DNA from: Rhizorhapis sp. SPR117
GTDB lineage: Bacteria; Pseudomonadota; Alphaproteobacteria; Sphingomonadales; Sphingomonadaceae
Direction of reading: 5' to 3'
NCBI RefSeq assembly: GCF_021742065.1
Contig: NZ_JAKKIE010000048.1
Location: 1-28,329 of the forward strand
DNA: 28,329 bases
A program made the position numbers and the translations under genes. Shown here piece by piece: positions 15,736-23,109 of this stretch. Under the pieces are notes generated by a model. That model ran no database searches, had not been told where the DNA came from, and saw nothing but the letters and a program-made list of their open reading frames with translations. Each line of letters starts with the position of its first letter. Within the stretch, counting starts at the first letter, position 1.

Positions 15736-16341
15736 ATGATCAAGGCGAAGCCAAAGGGTATTCGCGCGACCAAGGCGGCCGCCACGCGGATCGTTCTCAT
15801 CGCAGCCGCGCGCAAGTTGTTCGCCGAGCAGGGGTTCCACTCAACCGGAACGCATCAGATTGTCATGGACGCAGGCGTGAGTCGCGGTGCGCTCCAGCAT
15901 CATTTCGCGCGCAAGGAGGATCTGTTTCGCGCCGTCCACGAAGCCGTCGAGCAGGACATCATGGAGGCGGAGGTTCGCACGTGGGTGTCGAACGTGCCAG
16001 GTGCCAGATGGGAGGGCCTCAAAGACAGTATCGATGCGTTTCTTGATGCCGCGACCACGCCTGAGGTTCAGCGGATCATCCTGATCGATGGCCCTGCGGT
16101 CTTGGGCTGGGCCGATTGGCGCAGGCTGCAGGAGCATTACGGCCTTGGACTGATCGAGCAGGCCGTACGCGACGGGCTGGAAGTCGGCCAGATTCGGGCA
16201 CAGAAGTCAGGGCCGCTCGCCGGTCTGATACTTTCGATGATCGGTGAAGCCGCCTTGATGGTCGCCCACGCGTCACAGCCGGATGAGGCGCGCTCAGAAG
16301 CGAAGATCGCGATGGAAACGATGCTGGCCTCGATGCAGTGA
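15736..16341 (+). CDS. TetR/AcrR family transcriptional regulator
   Basis: A 201-residue TetR regulator. The N-terminal helix-turn-helix reads IVLIAAARKLFAEQGFHSTGTHQIVMDAGVSRGALQHHFARKEDLFRAV, with the usual YHHF position as LQHHF. The C-terminal half is the ligand-binding and dimer domain (GPAVLGWADWRRLQEHYGLGLIEQAV is typical of the AcrR type). AAGGAG lies 11 bases before the ATG. Only 38 bp separate it from the divergent membrane-protein/P450 pair, and GTCAAAC occurs twice there (15709-15715, 15724-15730), so autoregulation and control of the P450 operon are likely. A palindrome 18 bp past its stop may be a further site. Confidence 0.88.
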   Translation: MIKAKPKGIRATKAAATRIVLIAAARKLFAEQGFHSTGTHQIVMDAGVSRGALQHHFARKEDLFRAVHEAVEQDIMEAEVRTWVSNVPGARWEGLKDSIDAFLDAATTPEVQRIILIDGPAVLGWADWRRLQEHYGLGLIEQAVRDGLEVGQIRAQKSGPLAGLILSMIGEAALMVAHASQPDEARSEAKIAMETMLASMQ

Positions 16342-16359
16342 ATCTTTGCCCAAGGATAT

Positions 16360-16375
16360 TGTCCTGATCGGGACA
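16360..16375. promoter_or_regulatory. 16-bp palindrome TGTCC-GATC-GGACA, operator candidate
   Basis: TGTCCTGATCGGGACA is palindromic except at one symmetric pair (positions 6 and 11). It lies 18 bp after the tetR stop and about 255 bp before the DUF2889 ATG, in a 289-bp gap otherwise free of genes. Length and symmetry fit a TetR-type operator. No T-run follows, so it is not a terminator. Confidence 0.4.
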
Positions 16376-16630
16376 TTGCTTTATCGTGGCGATGTCTCAT
16401 CTCGCCGACGCCATGATCTGGTTAGGCCGAATGTCGATCCGAACTGGTCCGTCATTCTGGGGCTTTAACTTTGCGCTTCCCTGGTGCAAGCCTGTCGTCG
16501 CTGCTCAGCCCTTCTCACTTGTGGCGGACGATTCCAGCACAGTTGCTCAGTCCGACGAAGGATGTCACCAAGGATTACGGCAATCGCATTTCAGCCGGGC
16601 AATCGCCCGCGGGTAGTCGAAAACGGGAAA

Positions 16631-17701
16631 ATGAACGATATGGATGAACTGTTGCGGGGAATGGACGAGCCAGCGGCGAAGGGACTGACGCTCTCGGGCG
16701 AGCAGCTTCCCGAATTCGTGGAGCCTATTGGCACCCCGCATGGCACTACGCCATTGCGGCCCCGCGCCTCTGTCCGGCGAACCATGTCGATTGATGTGCA
16801 CTGGCCAGAAGGCGTCACCGCAGCCAGCCATTACGACGGCCGCGCGCGCGACGTCGTGACGAACGAAGCCAGCACCGAACCGGTCTTGTTACGCATGGCG
16901 CGTGTCGCGGCAACGACAGAAAGCCGAAAATTGCTCTCAATTTCCGCCGAACCCACGCCGCCCCGTCTGCAGGAACTGGTTGGAGTACGCGCTGGCGGAC
17001 ATCTGCGCGCAGCACTTGAAAATTCTGTTCCGTTGGAAAAGGCCGCCGGAACACCGCTTTACCTTTTGCTGGACGATCTTGCAGGCGCAACGCTGGTATC
17101 GGCCTGGGCGATGTCACTTTGGAGGGAAGACTGGTTGAAGATCGTGCGCCGGTCAGACGACAAGTTTCCCGTTATGCAGGGAATCTGCATCGGTTTTCGT
17201 CCCGGCTCTTCCGCGCTGGACGACGAAGGCAGATCGCGACGTGACCAGAATGTCAGCAAGGTGGTCCCGCTGCCCAATCCAGCCGACCCCCTCGGATGGC
17301 ACGAAATGCCGGACTATCCGCAGGTCAATTTTCGACGGGCGCGGCGGATCGATGTCTGGCGGGAGGGAGGCGAACTCAAGGTCGAATCCCATTTTCAGGA
17401 TTCGGCAAGAGCCCCCGATGGAGGTCGCCGAGCAGTGCATGAATACATGATCCATGCGACAATCGATGTCGAAAACCGGCTTAAGGAACTGACGGCGGTG
17501 CCGGGTACCCTGCCTTATGCTTCCTGCCGCTCAGCGCCCGCGAACCTCGAGGTGTTGCTGGGAACGCCAGTGAGCGAGCTGCGCGATAAAGTCCTCGAAC
17601 AGCTCAAGTTCACCGCCGGTTGCACTCATCTGAACGACATGGTGCGCTCGCTGGCAGAAGTGCCGATCCTCGCGCGTGATCTGCCCCCAAACGGCGGTTG
17701 A
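16631..17701 (+). CDS. DUF2889 domain-containing protein
   Basis: A 356-residue protein of unknown function. The C-terminal half carries the DUF2889 pattern: RARRIDVWREGGELKVESHFQDSARAPDGG, HEYMIHATIDVENRLKELTAVPGTLPYASCRSAPANLEVLLG and AGCTHLNDMVRSLAEVP, with conserved Cys and His residues. The N-terminal part has a related RRTMSIDVHW...YDGRARDV segment, so the fold may be duplicated. No signal peptide or membrane helix is visible. DUF2889 genes occur beside enoyl-CoA hydratase and ring-degradation genes, but the biochemical role is not known to me. The ATG at 16631 is preceded by GGGAAA; the frame remains open to 16484 without a better start. Its stop abuts that of the convergent crotonase with no spacer. 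Confidence 0.82.
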   Translation: MNDMDELLRGMDEPAAKGLTLSGEQLPEFVEPIGTPHGTTPLRPRASVRRTMSIDVHWPEGVTAASHYDGRARDVVTNEASTEPVLLRMARVAATTESRKLLSISAEPTPPRLQELVGVRAGGHLRAALENSVPLEKAAGTPLYLLLDDLAGATLVSAWAMSLWREDWLKIVRRSDDKFPVMQGICIGFRPGSSALDDEGRSRRDQNVSKVVPLPNPADPLGWHEMPDYPQVNFRRARRIDVWREGGELKVESHFQDSARAPDGGRRAVHEYMIHATIDVENRLKELTAVPGTLPYASCRSAPANLEVLLGTPVSELRDKVLEQLKFTAGCTHLNDMVRSLAEVPILARDLPPNGG

Positions 17702-18502
17702 TCAGCCTCCTGTCCAAATCGGTGGTCGCTTTTCCAGATAAGCCCTAGCACCTTCCTGCGCGTCTTGGGTGCCGAGTAACTCGTCTGCGCAGGCATCCTC
17801 GATTGCGAAGGCTTCAGCAAGCGAGCCCGCTGCAAGGCCAAGAACGGCACTTCGCTTCGTTGCCTGCACCGCCATGGGCGAATTCCTGCAGATTTCCGCC
17901 GCCCACCGTCGAGCGGTTTCGATCAACTCGTCGTGCGGCACCACTTCGTTGATAAGACCCAGTCGAAGGGCGCGCTCTGCATCGATCGGCCGGGCGGTCA
18001 GCAGCATCTCCATGCTTGCCGCCCAGCCCATCTGGCGCGGCATACGCGCCGTTGTTCCCCCGGCAGCCATGATGCCCCTGAGCGGTTCACTAACGCCAAA
18101 AATGGCTTGCTCGCTCGCCAGGCGGATGTCGGTACCCATCAGCAGTTCCATCCCACCCGCCATGCAGGAGCCATTGACTGCGGCAATTACCGGCTTGAAG
18201 AGGTCAAACCCTTTGAGGGTAAAATATCCCTCGCCATCATTGTTCAGCCTCGCCCTCGTTTCAGAATGGCCGAATGCTGCTTGCTCGCGAGCGATATCCG
18301 CGATCATCGCCATGTCGCCGCCGGAGCAGAATGCATTTTGCACTCCCGTGACGATCGCGACCCATGCGTCGGGGTCATCTCGAAATTTCTTCCAGCACGC
18401 GAATAGCTCACTCGCATGCTCCAGATCGAGCGCGTTACGCTTTTCATAGCGATCAATGGTGATAAGGACGACGTGACTGTCCTTGGTATATCGTATGGTC
18501 AT
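17702..18502 (-). CDS. Enoyl-CoA hydratase/isomerase family protein (crotonase)
   Basis: A 266-residue crotonase. The oxyanion-hole segments are FCSGGDM (58-64) and GSCMAGG (111-117). Both catalytic Glu positions of true hydratases are filled: Glu119 in GGMELLMGTD and Glu139 in GVSEPLRG. Hydration of a 2-enoyl-CoA is therefore plausible, though isomerase or hydrolase activity cannot be excluded. Its ATG overlaps the TGA of a short upstream open stretch on the same strand (ATGA). The stop codon is directly adjacent to that of DUF2889 on the other strand (shared palindrome TGATCA). The upstream AGGGGA is about 12 bases from the ATG. Confidence 0.9.
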   Translation of the reverse strand: MTIRYTKDSHVVLITIDRYEKRNALDLEHASELFACWKKFRDDPDAWVAIVTGVQNAFCSGGDMAMIADIAREQAAFGHSETRARLNNDGEGYFTLKGFDLFKPVIAAVNGSCMAGGMELLMGTDIRLASEQAIFGVSEPLRGIMAAGGTTARMPRQMGWAASMEMLLTARPIDAERALRLGLINEVVPHDELIETARRWAAEICRNSPMAVQATKRSAVLGLAAGSLAEAFAIEDACADELLGTQDAQEGARAYLEKRPPIWTGG

Positions 18503-18954
18503 ACCTGCGGCGTTCCCCTACCTAGCGGCCACCTGCTGCCGGCTCGCACTTCTGTTACAAAGGAGATAACCTGTCCGGCCAATTCTGCAACCGTCCCGTT
18601 CGCAAGCGCACCTATCGGAACCCGTTGTCGACCTGCATGACAGGAATTGCGTTCTGTCTCGGGATCGGTCAAGTCTGCATGTCGATTGCCCCGTCAGGAA
18701 CAGGCCGGTGACCGAACGGAGCAGTATGAAGCGATTGGCTGGTTAAAAATTGCCCTTCACGTCCGCTCGGTCGCTTCGCGCTTTTTTTGGAAGACTTTTC
18801 GGGCGTAAAATTGATTGTTTCTGATGCATGCTGGCAGGCTATGGAAAATGAGGGGGCCAAACACGCACTGCCTGCGACTGAACAATCTGCTCGGGCTTGT
18901 TGCTTGTGCCGCCGCAAAAAACGCTGCCCCGCCTGCTCATAAGGAATCTTCAAA
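18503..18954. other. 452-bp divergent region; possible decayed coding stretch upstream of the crotonase
   Basis: No full gene is present. On the minus strand an open stretch of about 60 codons (about 18500-18690) ends in a TGA that overlaps the crotonase ATG. Its translation includes VPIGALANGTVAELAGQV and reads more like real protein than chance, but it lacks an ATG and a recognisable family, so it may be the 3' remnant of a lost gene. The rest should hold the promoters of the crotonase and DUF1993 genes. Confidence 0.3.
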
Positions 18955-19533
18955 ATGGTTCTATCCGTCTTCGATTTCAGCATCACCCAGTTCAGATCGA
19001 CGTTGTCGGGCATACAAATCATACTGAAAAAGGCCGAAGCGCACGTCTTGGCCTCACATCAGTCACCGGACAGCCTGTTGCACGCGCGTCTGCAAGCCGA
19101 TATGCTGCCGCTGGCCTTTCAACTCGACCAGGCCGCCAACGCGTCGGCAGGTGCGTTGCGGCGCATCCGCGGCGAAACCGTCGAGACCGCGCGGGTTTTT
19201 GATGACTTTGCAGCGGCAAGCGCCTGTATCGATGAAGCGGCAGCCTATTGTCAGGCAATCGATCTCCGAGACCTCGAAGGTCGCGAGAATACGGATGTGA
19301 TCTGGACTGCGCCAAAGATCGAATTACGATATAGTGCGACAGATTACCTTATCAGCCATGCGCTTCCAAACTTCTATTTTCACTCCGTCATGGCCTACGC
19401 CATTCTGCGCAATCTCGGCATTCCAATCGGCAAGTTGAACTTTCTGGGTCGAAACCATGCTACGCGACAGGAGCCGCGTGGAACGGCGTTGGCGGCAATC
19501 GAGGCGATGACGCGCCAGCGTGGACCGCGTTAG
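18955..19533 (+). CDS. DUF1993 family protein (DinB-like fold)
   Basis: A 192-residue soluble protein matching the DUF1993 pattern: an N-terminal FDFSITQFRSTLSGIQIILKKAEAH, a central LQADMLPLAFQLDQAANASAGALRRIRG, and a C-terminal LPNFYFHSVMAYAILRNLGIPIGKLNFLG, where HxxxxYAILR and GKxxFLG are the most constant parts. Members adopt a four-helix DinB/YfiT-like bundle and may bind metal; no biochemical function is assigned. AAGGAATC lies before the ATG. It stands between two crotonase genes, but whether it takes part in the same pathway is unclear. A small hairpin (GCGTT/AACGC) overlaps the stop codon. Confidence 0.85.
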   Translation: MVLSVFDFSITQFRSTLSGIQIILKKAEAHVLASHQSPDSLLHARLQADMLPLAFQLDQAANASAGALRRIRGETVETARVFDDFAAASACIDEAAAYCQAIDLRDLEGRENTDVIWTAPKIELRYSATDYLISHALPNFYFHSVMAYAILRNLGIPIGKLNFLGRNHATRQEPRGTALAAIEAMTRQRGPR

Positions 19534-19601
19534 GAAACGCAGCTTGGGGACGCGTGTCGGCAGGACATCTTGGTGAGAAGAAGACATAGGCGATATCCTT
19601 T

Positions 19602-19712
19602 ATGAACCACCGCAGTTCTGGACGTGGGGGGCGTCCGTCGCTCGCGTACGAGAGCGACCCAATGCCGGATATTCCAGAGATTGACTATCGGGGTGGCCCG
19701 ACACTTGCCTAG
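19602..19712 (+). CDS. Possible 36-codon small ORF
   Basis: An ATG-to-TAG frame of 36 codons lies in the gap between DUF1993 and the next crotonase. The translation ends SDPMPDIPEIDYRGGPTLA, which has a protein-like character, but there is no clear ribosome binding site and no family match. Its 5' half includes a hairpin (GTCGCTC 19637-19643 / GAGCGAC 19652-19658). It could be a leader peptide, a decayed gene end, or chance. Confidence 0.2.
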   Translation: MNHRSSGRGGRPSLAYESDPMPDIPEIDYRGGPTLA

Positions 19713-19798
19713 CTCACAAACGCCCGCTATCCGTACAGTAAGTTGCCTTCAGGGGCACCTTGCAATCGGATATGCATTACGGAAAAGTTGGAGATGAG

Positions 19799-20593
19799 AT
19801 GATGACGGAAGCGGTTCTGGTCGAGCGGCGCGGACATGTCATGATAGTGACGATCAATCGCCCGGAAGCGCGCAATGCCTGCAACGAGGCGGTCTGGGTG
19901 CAGTGCGGAAACGCTTTGCGCGAAGCTGAGGCGGATGTCGAAACCCGGGTTATCATCATCACCGGCGCGGGCGACCAGAGCTTTTGCGCAGGTGCTGATC
20001 TCAAGGCGATCTCGCGTGGGGAGCGTATCGTTCCTGAAGATCCCGTTCAGGCAAGCTGGGGTTTTGCGGGCGTGGTGAGCAACTTTATCTCCAAGCCGAT
20101 CATAGGGGCGGTCAATGGTACCGCGCTTGGCGGTGGCACCGAACTGGCGCTGGCCTGCGACATCGTCGTAGCCGTCGAAACCGCTACATTTGGCCTCCCC
20201 GAGGTGAAGCGCGGACTGGTCGCCGGTGCGGGTGGTGCTTTCCGGGTTGTGCGTCAGATGCCCCGCAAGCTTGGGATGGAAATGTTGCTTGTCGGGGACC
20301 CCATCACCGCTGCACGCGCTTTCGAGCTGGGCATGGTCAACCGCATCGTTCCCAAAGAACGACTGATGGAAGAAGCTTTGGCGATTGCCGAGAAGATTGC
20401 TGGCAATGCACCTCTTTCGGTACAAGCCAGCAAGCGCATCGCGCTCCATTTGGTCGATGGACGATCAGTCGAGGAGGAAGCGTACTGGACGCTCACGGCC
20501 AACGAAGCATCGGTTCTGGTCAAATCCGAGGATGCGATGGAAGGGCCACTCGCCTTTGCCGAAAAGCGAGCTCCCCAGTGGAAAGGCCGCTAG
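19799..20593 (+). CDS. Enoyl-CoA hydratase (crotonase family)
   Basis: A 264-residue crotonase. Oxyanion-hole segments are FCAGADL (62-68) and GTALGGG (107-113); Glu115 (GGTELALACD) and Glu135 (GLPEVKRG) sit at the two catalytic positions of hydratases, so 2-enoyl-CoA hydration is likely. RGLVAGAGGAFR after the second Glu and the C-terminal EGPLAFAEKRAPQWKGR are normal for the family. GGAG lies five bases before the ATG at 19799; a second ATG follows at once, and an upstream in-frame ATG at 19760 lacks a site. A GC-rich hairpin follows the stop. It is convergent with the SDR at 20729. Confidence 0.9.
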   Translation: MMTEAVLVERRGHVMIVTINRPEARNACNEAVWVQCGNALREAEADVETRVIIITGAGDQSFCAGADLKAISRGERIVPEDPVQASWGFAGVVSNFISKPIIGAVNGTALGGGTELALACDIVVAVETATFGLPEVKRGLVAGAGGAFRVVRQMPRKLGMEMLLVGDPITAARAFELGMVNRIVPKERLMEEALAIAEKIAGNAPLSVQASKRIALHLVDGRSVEEEAYWTLTANEASVLVKSEDAMEGPLAFAEKRAPQWKGR

Positions 20594-20608
20594 AATCCTT
20601 ATCCACTA

Positions 20609-20655
20609 GCGGGGCCCGCCGGTAACCACAGCACTTGCGCCGTGGCGGGCCCGCC
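20609..20655. terminator. GC-rich inverted repeat between convergent crotonase and SDR
   Basis: GCGGGGCCCGCC (20609-20620) and GGCGGGCCCGCC (20644-20655) are complementary at 11 of 12 positions across a 23-base loop; each arm is also nearly self-complementary. It lies 15 bp after the crotonase stop and 73 bp from the SDR stop on the other strand. No good T-run follows, so a terminator role in one or both directions is likely but not certain. Confidence 0.5.
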
Positions 20656-20728
20656 ATAATCGGTAATATTTTCAAAATCGCACTGTTCATTCACTACAGG
20701 ACAAGCCGAACGACTACCGCGCGCCTGT

Positions 20729-21517
20729 TCACGCCAGGCCCTGCGCCTTCCTGGCGTTGTGCGTGAGCGTGCTCAACACTCGCCCGGCGGAGACGGCTTC
20801 GTCCAGAACAATTTCTGCGGCAGTGATCAGGCGCGCGTACGGCGAGCACAATGCAGCGAGCGCCTGGGCCACCTCGTCGGGATCCATGCGCCGCTTGCGG
20901 TCCTTTTCAAGGTTTTCCGGCGAAGACATGCTGTCCGACATTTCCGACCGGGTTCCCCCGAGAAGAATCGCGTTGGCACGAATGTTGTGCTTGAAGCCCT
21001 CGACAGCGACGACTTTTGTGAATTGGTTCAGCCCCGCCTTCGAACCGCAATACGCCGACATCTCTGCCATCGCTATGAGCGAGGCATTTGACGAAATGTT
21101 GAGGATGACGCCATCGCGCTGCTTGCGCATGTGGGGCAGTACCTGTTGACACATCCCGAAAACACTCGTGAGATTCAGGGCTATGACCCTGTTCCATTCG
21201 TCCAGGGTCATTTCCTCAAGCGACATGAATTCGCCCCGGGTACCCGCATTGTTGAGGAGGACGTCGATCTTTCCTTTTTCAGCGACACATCGCTCCACCA
21301 GCCGTGCGCGGTCATCTTCGGAGGTAACGTCCGCCGGCACGAACGTCGCATCAAGGCCCTGTTCGCGGATCGAGGCAGCAATCGCCTCGCCAGCATCAGG
21401 GCGGCGGGCACAGCCGAAGACCGATGCCCCCATACCTGCAAAAACCCGCATGATCGAAGCGCCCAGGCCTCCCCCTGCCCCTGTTACCAGCACGACGCGA
21501 CCTTCCAGAAGTTTCAT
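20729..21517 (-). CDS. SDR family oxidoreductase
   Basis: A 262-residue classical SDR: TGAGGGLG at 12-19, an Arg pair after the second strand (ARRP, hinting at NADP), NNAG at 89-92, Ser142/143, and YCGSK (Tyr156, Lys160). The usual PG motif after the active site is replaced by LGGTRSEM, and the C-terminus lacks the D-G-G signature, ending in VSAGRVLSTLTHNARKAQGLA; so the substrate pocket and tetramer contacts may differ from typical family members. AGAGGA precedes the ATG at 21517; the longer frame to 21715 overlaps the crotonase and is not credible. It lies 116 bp downstream of the crotonase at 21634 and may share its transcript. Substrate unknown. Confidence 0.86.
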   Translation of the reverse strand: MKLLEGRVVLVTGAGGGLGASIMRVFAGMGASVFGCARRPDAGEAIAASIREQGLDATFVPADVTSEDDRARLVERCVAEKGKIDVLLNNAGTRGEFMSLEEMTLDEWNRVIALNLTSVFGMCQQVLPHMRKQRDGVILNISSNASLIAMAEMSAYCGSKAGLNQFTKVVAVEGFKHNIRANAILLGGTRSEMSDSMSSPENLEKDRKRRMDPDEVAQALAALCSPYARLITAAEIVLDEAVSAGRVLSTLTHNARKAQGLA

Positions 21518-21584
21518 CACATTCCTCTCTGTTAACAATAAACGGATTTCACCCGCTGTTATGGACTCCCATTTAGCTCGAACA

Positions 21585-21620
21585 CGAATGCATTCGGCCG
21601 ACTCTCGGGAAGAGCCGACC
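21585..21620. promoter_or_regulatory. Perfect 12-bp palindrome and adjoining hairpin in the crotonase-SDR gap
   Basis: CGAATGCATTCG (21585-21596) is a perfect 12-bp palindrome, 68 bp upstream of the SDR start. It runs directly into an imperfect hairpin built on CTCT/AGAG (about 21596-21620) just past the crotonase stop. The palindrome could be an operator for the SDR; the hairpin could attenuate read-through from the crotonase. Neither is followed by a T-run on the minus strand. Confidence 0.35.
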
Positions 21621-21633
21621 GTGAGCTTGGGCG

Positions 21634-22449
21634 TTAGCCGCCTTGCTGACGACCACGCGCCATGACGTTGGCGCGTTGCGCCTCCATATCGAGAGGCGCA
21701 GCTGCTGCGACCCATTCCTCGGACCGACGACGCTCCCGCGCATATGCCTCATCAAGGCTCAGACCAATGGCGCCATCTATGGTTTCCTTGTTGAACTGCA
21801 CCGTTCCTGCATCGCAAGATGCAATGTCGCGGGCTATTCGCTGAGCCTCCGCCAGCAAATCCTCCGGCGCCGTCACCCGGTTCACGAGACCCCACTCCAG
21901 AGCAGTCTGCGCGTCGATGAAATTGCCGGTCAGCGATATTTCCTTGGCCCGGGACGGACCGACGAGCTGTTGAAGCCGTACAGTCAGCCCCCAGCCAGGC
22001 AGAATGCCGACACGAACATGCGTGTCGGCGAAGCGTGCCTTTGTAGAAGCGATCAGAATATCGCATCCCAGAGCCAGTTCGAACCCGCCGGTAACCGCCG
22101 CGCCATTGACCGCAGCGATCAGCGGCGTGCGGCAAGTATGAAGTGCGACAGACGGGTCATCCTTTGGTTCATAATCGAAAACCGAGCCAGCCCCCTGCGA
22201 CGCAAGTTCCTTCAGGTCCATACCCGCTGAAAATGCGCGTTCACCCCGGCCCGTAACAATGATGGCCTTTACCGTCTCGTCGGCGTCAGCAGCCCGGATA
22301 GCAGCGGAAAATTCCGAACGCAGCGGAAAGGACAGCGCATTCATTGCATCGGCGCGATCGAGGAATATCGTCGCATAGCCTGGCCCCATTTCAACAGTGA
22401 TGGTTTCGAAGTCGCCCATAGTGCCGATGTTCGCCGATTGCGTCACCAT
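21634..22449 (-). CDS. Enoyl-CoA hydratase-like protein missing the second catalytic Glu
   Basis: A 271-residue crotonase-family protein with oxyanion-hole segments FSAGMDL (73-79) and GAAVTGG (116-122). Glu124 (GGFELALGCD) is kept, but the position of the second hydratase Glu is His144 in FADTHVRVGILPGWG, a motif common to a large crotonase branch of uncertain activity. Hydration is therefore less likely than isomerisation, hydrolysis or another reaction. The ATG at 22449 has AAGGAG about 10 bases upstream; the frame continues to a TTG at 22470 that would overlap the ribosome binding site. It is the first gene of a probable two-gene minus-strand unit with the SDR. Confidence 0.88.
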   Translation of the reverse strand: MVTQSANIGTMGDFETITVEMGPGYATIFLDRADAMNALSFPLRSEFSAAIRAADADETVKAIIVTGRGERAFSAGMDLKELASQGAGSVFDYEPKDDPSVALHTCRTPLIAAVNGAAVTGGFELALGCDILIASTKARFADTHVRVGILPGWGLTVRLQQLVGPSRAKEISLTGNFIDAQTALEWGLVNRVTAPEDLLAEAQRIARDIASCDAGTVQFNKETIDGAIGLSLDEAYARERRRSEEWVAAAAPLDMEAQRANVMARGRQQGG

Positions 22450-22586
22450 TATCGTCCGTCTCCTTTTCAAGCGGGCCGGACAGTATTCGGCCCTAATCCA
22501 TGAACTTCGACCTGTAACCGCGCAACTTTGACATCGGCTCGTCGAACGGTCTCTACCTTACATGATTTGCCCTGCATTGCGACTAT

Positions 22587-22925
22587 TTTGCGGCAGCAGT
22601 GATCGGGGGCGCTGGCGGAATCGGGTCAGCCTGTGCAAAGGCATTGGCTGAAGCTGGAGCGAAAGTGGCCGTGGTCGACTTGTCGGCGGAGGCCGCGGAC
22701 GTTGTGGCGGCCACCTTTAACGGTTGCGGATATGCCATTGATGCCGGTGACGAAGCGAGCATCCAAGATCTTCATGGCAAGATCGAGAGCACCTTGGGCG
22801 CTGTGGATATCCTGGTGAACTCAGCCGTGGTGTTTCAGGCGGCAGAACCGGCGACGCGCCTGTCCATGTCGCATTGGGACAAGGTCGTTCGCGTTTCGCA
22901 GCGGGCCACGTTTCTGGCCTGCGCC
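22587..22925 (+). pseudogene. Remnant of an SDR gene (5' and 3' truncated)
   Basis: The plus-strand frame encodes the first half of a classical SDR: YFAAAVIGGAGGIGSACAKAL, DLSAEAAD after the second strand, DAGDEAS, VDILVNSAV (NNAG region) and SHWDKVVRVSQRATFLACAV. It then loses similarity near 22925 and stops at 22967. The active-site Tyr/Lys region is absent. At the 5' end the reading frame has no ATG, and an in-frame TGA lies at 22563-22565; a GTG at 22599 would fall inside the nucleotide-binding motif. A deletion or rearrangement therefore removed about half the gene. The 185 bp that follow, up to the PQQ dehydrogenase, match nothing I recognise. Confidence 0.75.
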
Positions 22926-23109
22926 GTTTTTGGTGGCGGATTGCCGTCAGCGCCGTCGGGCAACTGATACTCCACCCCGCCGCCATATAGTTTTCGCGGC
23001 ACGCCCCGTAGGCTGGAAGAGTCAAAGCGGGGCGCAAGCTGATCCATCGCTGCCAAGGTCGAACCTGTGGGATCGACCCTGGCCGTTTACGCCGTGTGCC
23101 TGGCGACGA

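Noticed and set aside
22835..23056. 73-codon minus-strand frame (SLRGVPRKLYGGGVEYQLPDG)
   Set aside because: It partly overlaps the SDR remnant in antisense and is not recognisable; it may be a gene fragment but support is too thin.
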